Of a stretch of 9,205 nucleotides of DNA, positions 6,428 through 9,205 are shown one piece after another. A program made the position numbers and the translations under genes. Position 1 is the first letter of the stretch; every line of letters starts with the position of its first letter. Location: contig CAZGYE010000241.1 of the NCBI GenBank assembly GCA_964530165.1, positions 1 to 9,205 of the forward strand, read 5' to 3'. The notes under the pieces were generated by a model that saw only the letters and a program-made list of their open reading frames with translations, did no database searches and was not told where the DNA came from. The DNA comes from CAZGYE01 sp964530165. Its GTDB lineage: Bacteria > Planctomycetota > Planctomycetia > Planctomycetales > Planctomycetaceae.

Positions 6428-6447
6428 AGCGTCTTCGTCAGACGCTG
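6427..6447. repeat. Perfect 8-bp hairpin bounding the intron remnant
   Basis: CAGCGTCT (6427-6434), TCGTC, AGACGCTG (6440-6447). The stem is strong but has no T-tract, so it is unlikely to be a terminator. GTAG (6447-6450) overlaps its last base, but on the opposite side of the stem from the other copies. Homology to the maturase stops at this hairpin. The following 6451-6572 shows no gene. Confidence 0.55.
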
Positions 6448-6572
6448 TAGCCCGGGCGAGAGACCTTTGGAAAAGTCATCTATCGTGACGCGATCGACTC
6501 CGGCTGCTCCCCGATCTTCAAGCCCATGAGTTGAAACCGAACAATATCACTTGACTGGTCCAGCCCTATCAG

Positions 6573-6593
6573 GGTGAGTGCAACGCACCGTTG
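6573..6593 (-). repeat. REP-like palindrome, degenerate copy E
   Basis: Plus strand: GGTGAGT (6573-6579), GCA, ACGCACC (6583-6589), then GTTG. It is the same layout as copy F, 47 bases upstream of it and in the same orientation, with one mismatch in the 7-bp stem and CAAC in place of GTAG on the minus strand. It looks like a decayed copy. Confidence 0.5.
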
Positions 6594-6619
6594 CCTCAGC
6601 GACTGTCGTCCGCATGGAA

Positions 6620-6640
6620 GGTGTGTGCAACACACCCTAC
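6620..6640 (-). repeat. REP-like palindrome, copy F, overlapping a stop codon
   Basis: Plus strand: GGTGTGT (6620-6626), GCA, ACACACC (6630-6636), CTAC (6637-6640). The minus strand reads GTAG followed by a perfect 7-bp stem with loop TGC. The TAG inside GTAG is the stop codon of the amidotransferase gene. Confidence 0.65.
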
Positions 6641-7359
6641 ACGCTGTTGCCCAGTTCAGCGGCGTCGGTTTCTCGCCGGAGTCGATCCAGCAAGTCGTAC
6701 ATCGCCCGGTTGCTGGTCTCAAACCTCGCTTCGTCCGCGAGCATTTCGTCGGTCGTCTGAATGTAGGGGCCGTCAACCAGTTCGTGCGCGCAATTTTCGA
6801 TCAACCTGGCGGTGCTTTGTTTTGTCATCTCCAGGTGGAACTGCAGGGCGATATTTCGCGTGTGATAGACGAAGGCTTGGTTCTGGCACGCGGCGCTGCG
6901 GAAGGCGCGGACAGCGCCGACTGGCAGCCCGAAAGTGTCCCCGTGCCAGTGCAGCGCGTCGAGCTCGGCGGGAAAGTCTCGAAATACGGGCAGATCGTCG
7001 GATTCGTCCGTCTTGTGGATGGGAAACCAGCCGATCTCTTTGTGCCGATTGGCGTAGACGCGCGCGCCGAGAACATCGGCGAGCAGTTGTGCTCCCAGGC
7101 AGATCCCGAGGACGACCTTGCCAGCGGTGATCGCTTCTTCGATGTATCGTTTCTCGCCTGTCAGCCAGGGGTGCTTGTCTTCCTCGTCGATGCTCATCGG
7201 TCCGCCCATGACAATCAGCCAATCCACCTGATCGAGTGGGGGGGGAGACTCTTCACGGAAGAATCGGGTGGTTGTGATGTCATCTCCACGCGACCTGGCC
7301 CACGTTTCAATGCTGCCCAGGCCTTCAAAGGGGACGTGTTGAAAAGAGTGAATGTTCAA
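6637..7359 (-). CDS. Class I glutamine amidotransferase (GMP-synthase-type GATase1)
   Basis: A 240-residue stand-alone amidotransferase of the GuaA N-domain-like type, cytoplasmic. Seen: MGGPMS (51-56); the nucleophile elbow GICLGAQ (85-91) with Cys87; and LQFHLE (172-177) with His175 and Glu177, completing the Cys-His-Glu triad. It probably releases ammonia from glutamine, or hydrolyses a gamma-glutamyl compound. The acceptor is unknown because no synthetase domain is attached. The start is TTG at 7359: the family pattern NIHSFQHVPFEGLGS begins right after it, and no ATG or GTG lies in frame between it and the preceding gene. No clear ribosome binding site is seen, so translation may depend on coupling to the corrinoid gene 23 bases upstream. 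Its stop codon is formed by the GTAG of a palindromic repeat. Confidence 0.84.
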   Translation of the reverse strand: MNIHSFQHVPFEGLGSIETWARSRGDDITTTRFFREESPPPLDQVDWLIVMGGPMSIDEEDKHPWLTGEKRYIEEAITAGKVVLGICLGAQLLADVLGARVYANRHKEIGWFPIHKTDESDDLPVFRDFPAELDALHWHGDTFGLPVGAVRAFRSAACQNQAFVYHTRNIALQFHLEMTKQSTARLIENCAHELVDGPYIQTTDEMLADEARFETSNRAMYDLLDRLRRETDAAELGNSV

Positions 7360-7382
7360 TGCCAGGACAGCCGTGAAAGACC

Positions 7383-8030
7383 TCAGGCGGAGACGAGCTC
7401 TCGGGCCAGCGTGACGGCGCTGCTGGCGCTGGCGCTGTAGCCGTCGGCGCCGATGGTGTCCGCGTATTGCTGAGTGACCGGCGCCCCGCCGATGACCACC
7501 TTGAACTGATCGCGAACACCGGCCTCTTGGAGTTGGTCGATGACACCCTTCATCGAGGTCATCGTGGTGGTCAGCAAGGCCGAAAGAGCAATGATGTCGG
7601 CGTTGTTTCCTTTTGCTTCCTCGACGAACTTCTCCGCGGAGATGTCGACGCCCAAATCGATCACTTCGAATCCTCCGCCCTCCAGCATCGACGCCACCAA
7701 GCCCTTGCCGATGTCGTGCAAGTCGCCCTTGACCGTTCCGATCACGACGCGGCCGGCCGGTTCGACGCCGCTTGCGGCCAGCAGCGGCCGGAGCAACTCC
7801 AGGGCTCCCTTCATGGCGCGAGCGGCGATCAAGAGCTCGGGCACGAAGTACTCGTTGGCCTCGAAACGTCTTCCCACCTCGTCCATGGCGGGGATCATGT
7901 ACTTGGTCAGCAGGTCTTGCGGATCGGCTTTCCCCGCGACCGCAGTTTCGGCGATTTGAATTGCCGTGGCAGCGTCACCCGCCAGGATCGCGTCGTACAG
8001 TCTTGACAGGTCATTTGTCGGTTCGGACAT
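7383..8030 (-). CDS. Corrinoid (B12-binding) protein of the MtbC/MttC/MetH-module type
   Basis: A 215-residue cytoplasmic methyl-carrier protein. Residues 1-85 form the helical cap domain (EVGRRFEANEYFVPELLIAA, 51-70, is typical). Residues 93-215 are the B12-binding Rossmann-like domain, with GDLHDIGKG (102-110; His105 the expected lower axial cobalt ligand), SALLTTTM (150-157) and GGAPV (181-185). This is the complete DxHxxG-SxL-GG signature. Such proteins accept a methyl group from a substrate:corrinoid methyltransferase and pass it on. Neither that methyltransferase, a second one, nor a reductive activator is in the window, so the substrate is unknown. The start at 8030 has only a weak AAGG-like binding site. 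The amidotransferase gene follows after 23 bases. The C-terminus is slightly unusual (ASASSAVTLARELVSA) but keeps the family's last helix. Confidence 0.9.
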   Translation of the reverse strand: MSEPTNDLSRLYDAILAGDAATAIQIAETAVAGKADPQDLLTKYMIPAMDEVGRRFEANEYFVPELLIAARAMKGALELLRPLLAASGVEPAGRVVIGTVKGDLHDIGKGLVASMLEGGGFEVIDLGVDISAEKFVEEAKGNNADIIALSALLTTTMTSMKGVIDQLQEAGVRDQFKVVIGGAPVTQQYADTIGADGYSASASSAVTLARELVSA

Positions 8031-8059
8031 GGATGCTTACCTTGTTGCTCAGAATATTC

Positions 8060-8087
8060 CTTGTATCGTGACGAATCAGACGATCAA
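8060..8087 (-). promoter_or_regulatory. Weak candidate promoter for the corrinoid gene
   Basis: On the minus strand, TTGATC (8082-8087) and TACAAG (8060-8065) are 16 bases apart, each 4 of 6 consensus matches, with a leader of about 25 bases. The 151-base gap 8031-8181 also holds a small dyad GAACT TG AGTTC (8124-8135) and a CCGCGCGG palindrome beside A/T-rich bases near 8150-8165. No terminator with a clean T-tract is seen. The gap leaves open whether the corrinoid gene is co-transcribed with the upstream TIM-barrel gene. Confidence 0.2.
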
Positions 8088-8181
8088 ACCGCCCGGCCTC
8101 GGGAGTTCTCGTCAAAGGTTCTCGAACTTGAGTTCAATAGACGGTAACAAAATTTTTCCGCGCGGACAAGTTTCCCACAAA

Positions 8182-9045
8182 TCAAGAAGGTTTTTGGTCT
8201 GCCTTTTCAAGCGTCCTCAAATAGTTGACGGCCTCTTCCACGGCCTTGATTTCGTCGGCCTGTTGATTCGCGAGAAAATCGATCTCCACACAGAGCATGC
8301 CCCGGTAACCGCCGTCTCTCAGAGCTTTTACGACACTTGGCATGTCAATGATGCCGCTGCCCGCCGGGGCACTGGCCCAAAAAGTCCAATCTCTCGGGGA
8401 CCCCGTGGTGGGGACGATATCCTTGATGTGAGTGGCGTACGTGTGTTTCGCAAGCTTCTTGGCAGCCTCGACGGGATCCTCGAACACCCGCAGCGTGTTT
8501 CCCGAATCAAAATTGACGCCCAGGTATTCGGAACCGACGTTCTCCAAGATCTCCAGAATTTCGTCCGAGGTGAAATCGACGTGGTTCTCGATGGCCAACC
8601 TGACGTCGTTGTCCTCAGCCCGTTTCACCGCTTCTTTGAGCATCCGGGAGATTCGCTCGATCTGCGGGCCGTGCGGCTCGTCTCGAAACGTGAGGCTGCT
8701 TCCCACAATCCGCATCACTTTCGCGCCCAGGGCCTTTGCCGTGGCGATGTGCTGTTGCATCTGGTCGGCTGCGTCTTTGTTCGTGCCGCCCTCCAAGCCG
8801 TCGGGGTGTCCCCAGGCGACGACGCGCTCCAGCCGGTTGTCGTCCAGTGTCTCTTTGAGTTGCGAAAGATACTCGTCATCGAAACCAGGCAGGAAACAGG
8901 TTTCCAGCGAGATCCCCTCCGCACCGATTCGCCGGACCTCGTCGATGCATTGATCGAATTCCCATCGTTTTCCCGGGTCGATCTGATTGGGATAGACTTC
9001 ACCGAACAGACGATGGTAGCAGTAACTGTCTACGCCGACCGTCAT
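8182..9045 (-). CDS. Sugar phosphate isomerase/epimerase (xylose-isomerase-like TIM barrel)
   Basis: A 287-residue cytoplasmic AP-endonuclease-2-type TIM barrel. The four expected divalent-metal ligands are visible: Glu153 (LAIENH), Asp180 (NFDSGNT), His206 (ATHIKD) and Glu254 (CVEID). Family members isomerise or epimerise sugars, sugar acids, inosose or related compounds; the exact substrate cannot be read. The start at 9045 is chosen for its GGAGG 6 bases upstream and because MTVGVDSYCYHRLFGE begins the first barrel strand; the frame is open to 9168 but with no family-like sequence. It is the first gene of a minus-strand run followed by the corrinoid and amidotransferase genes, though a 151-base gap separates them. 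Confidence 0.87.
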   Translation of the reverse strand: MTVGVDSYCYHRLFGEVYPNQIDPGKRWEFDQCIDEVRRIGAEGISLETCFLPGFDDEYLSQLKETLDDNRLERVVAWGHPDGLEGGTNKDAADQMQQHIATAKALGAKVMRIVGSSLTFRDEPHGPQIERISRMLKEAVKRAEDNDVRLAIENHVDFTSDEILEILENVGSEYLGVNFDSGNTLRVFEDPVEAAKKLAKHTYATHIKDIVPTTGSPRDWTFWASAPAGSGIIDMPSVVKALRDGGYRGMLCVEIDFLANQQADEIKAVEEAVNYLRTLEKADQKPS

Positions 9046-9129
9046 GGATCGCCTCCGTCTCGGTTGGTTTGTGCGGACACGCCTTCCGGGAGTGTCGACC
9101 ATCAAGAATTGCGTCCTCAGCGCATTGCG

Positions 9130-9159
9130 ATTGTCCTGTCTGGGCAACTGCTGCGTCAA
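9130..9159 (-). promoter_or_regulatory. Candidate sigma70-type promoter for the TIM-barrel gene
   Basis: On the minus strand, TTGACG (9154-9159, 5 of 6) and GACAAT (9130-9135, 4 of 6) have an 18-base spacer. The leader would be about 80 bases. Nothing else is recognised in 9046-9205. Confidence 0.32.
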
Positions 9160-9205
9160 GCATCCCACTCATTCTCGATCCTGTCGGGAAGAGGCAATTC
9201 CGATT

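Noticed and set aside
6427..6450. Hairpin followed by GTAG as another REP copy
   Set aside because: GTAG lies on the wrong side of the stem relative to the other copies and the loop is 5 bases, so membership in the same family is not supported, though it is listed as a hairpin.
6574..7440. 288-codon plus-strand frame opposite the amidotransferase gene
   Set aside because: Antisense shadow; the minus strand has the full Cys-His-Glu triad.
8145..8170. CCGCGCGG palindrome next to A/T bases as a rho-independent terminator
   Set aside because: The stem is short, with no proper loop, and the T run is separated from it by an A run on the relevant strand.
7383..8181. Cobalamin riboswitch upstream of the corrinoid gene
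   Set aside because: The 151-base gap is too short for a full B12 riboswitch and no B12-box-like sequence was recognised.
1..9205. CRISPR array or defence system
   Set aside because: No regularly spaced direct repeats and no cas or known defence genes. The repeats are dispersed palindromes in both orientations.

Overview
The window looks like a chromosomal accessory stretch of a planctomycete (Planctomycetota, Pirellulales-like). This is an inference from gene content: an exported Gfo/Idh/MocA oxidoreductase with a signal peptide, paired exported Asp-box sialidase-like proteins, an SGNH hydrolase fused to one of them, a sugar-phosphate-isomerase-type TIM barrel, moderately high GC, and many small GTAG-type palindromic repeats. 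No rRNA, tRNA or CRISPR array is visible.

Layout. Positions 1-1501: an IS3-type OrfA remnant (100-357, minus) cut off at its 3' end by a short palindromic repeat; an exported PHB-depolymerase/feruloyl-esterase-like hydrolase (431-1381, minus); and an inverted pair of the same repeat just upstream of it. Positions 1502-1901: non-coding, with one further palindrome and a 9-bp tandem repeat. Positions 1902-6125: a divergent glycan-related cluster. An exported Gfo/Idh/MocA-like protein (minus) faces away from two tandem exported sialidase-like genes (plus), the second fused to an SGNH esterase-like domain. The roughly 370-bp gap between them holds two candidate promoters pointing outward and two short dyads between them. 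Positions 6133-6427: the 3' end of a decayed group II intron (minus), with domains VI and V and a maturase-domain fragment carrying an internal deletion. Positions 6427-6640: hairpins and two more palindromic repeats. Positions 6637-9045: three minus-strand genes: TIM-barrel epimerase/isomerase, then an orphan corrinoid protein, then a class I glutamine amidotransferase 23 bp after it.

How it may work together (inference). The two sialidase-like proteins, the fused SGNH domain and the Gfo/Idh/MocA protein would act outside the cytoplasm on a decorated polysaccharide: the SGNH domain removing acyl groups, the Asp-box domain cutting or binding glycan, the oxidoreductase-like protein acting on the released sugar. 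The TIM-barrel gene fits downstream sugar metabolism, but its link to the cluster is not shown.

The most notable signal is a dispersed set of REP-like palindromes. Read in one orientation, each full copy is the tetranucleotide GTAG followed at once by a 7-bp stem with a 3-4-nt loop. This is the architecture known for REP elements moved by RAYT (TnpA-REP) transposases. Two copies supply the stop codon of the adjacent gene.
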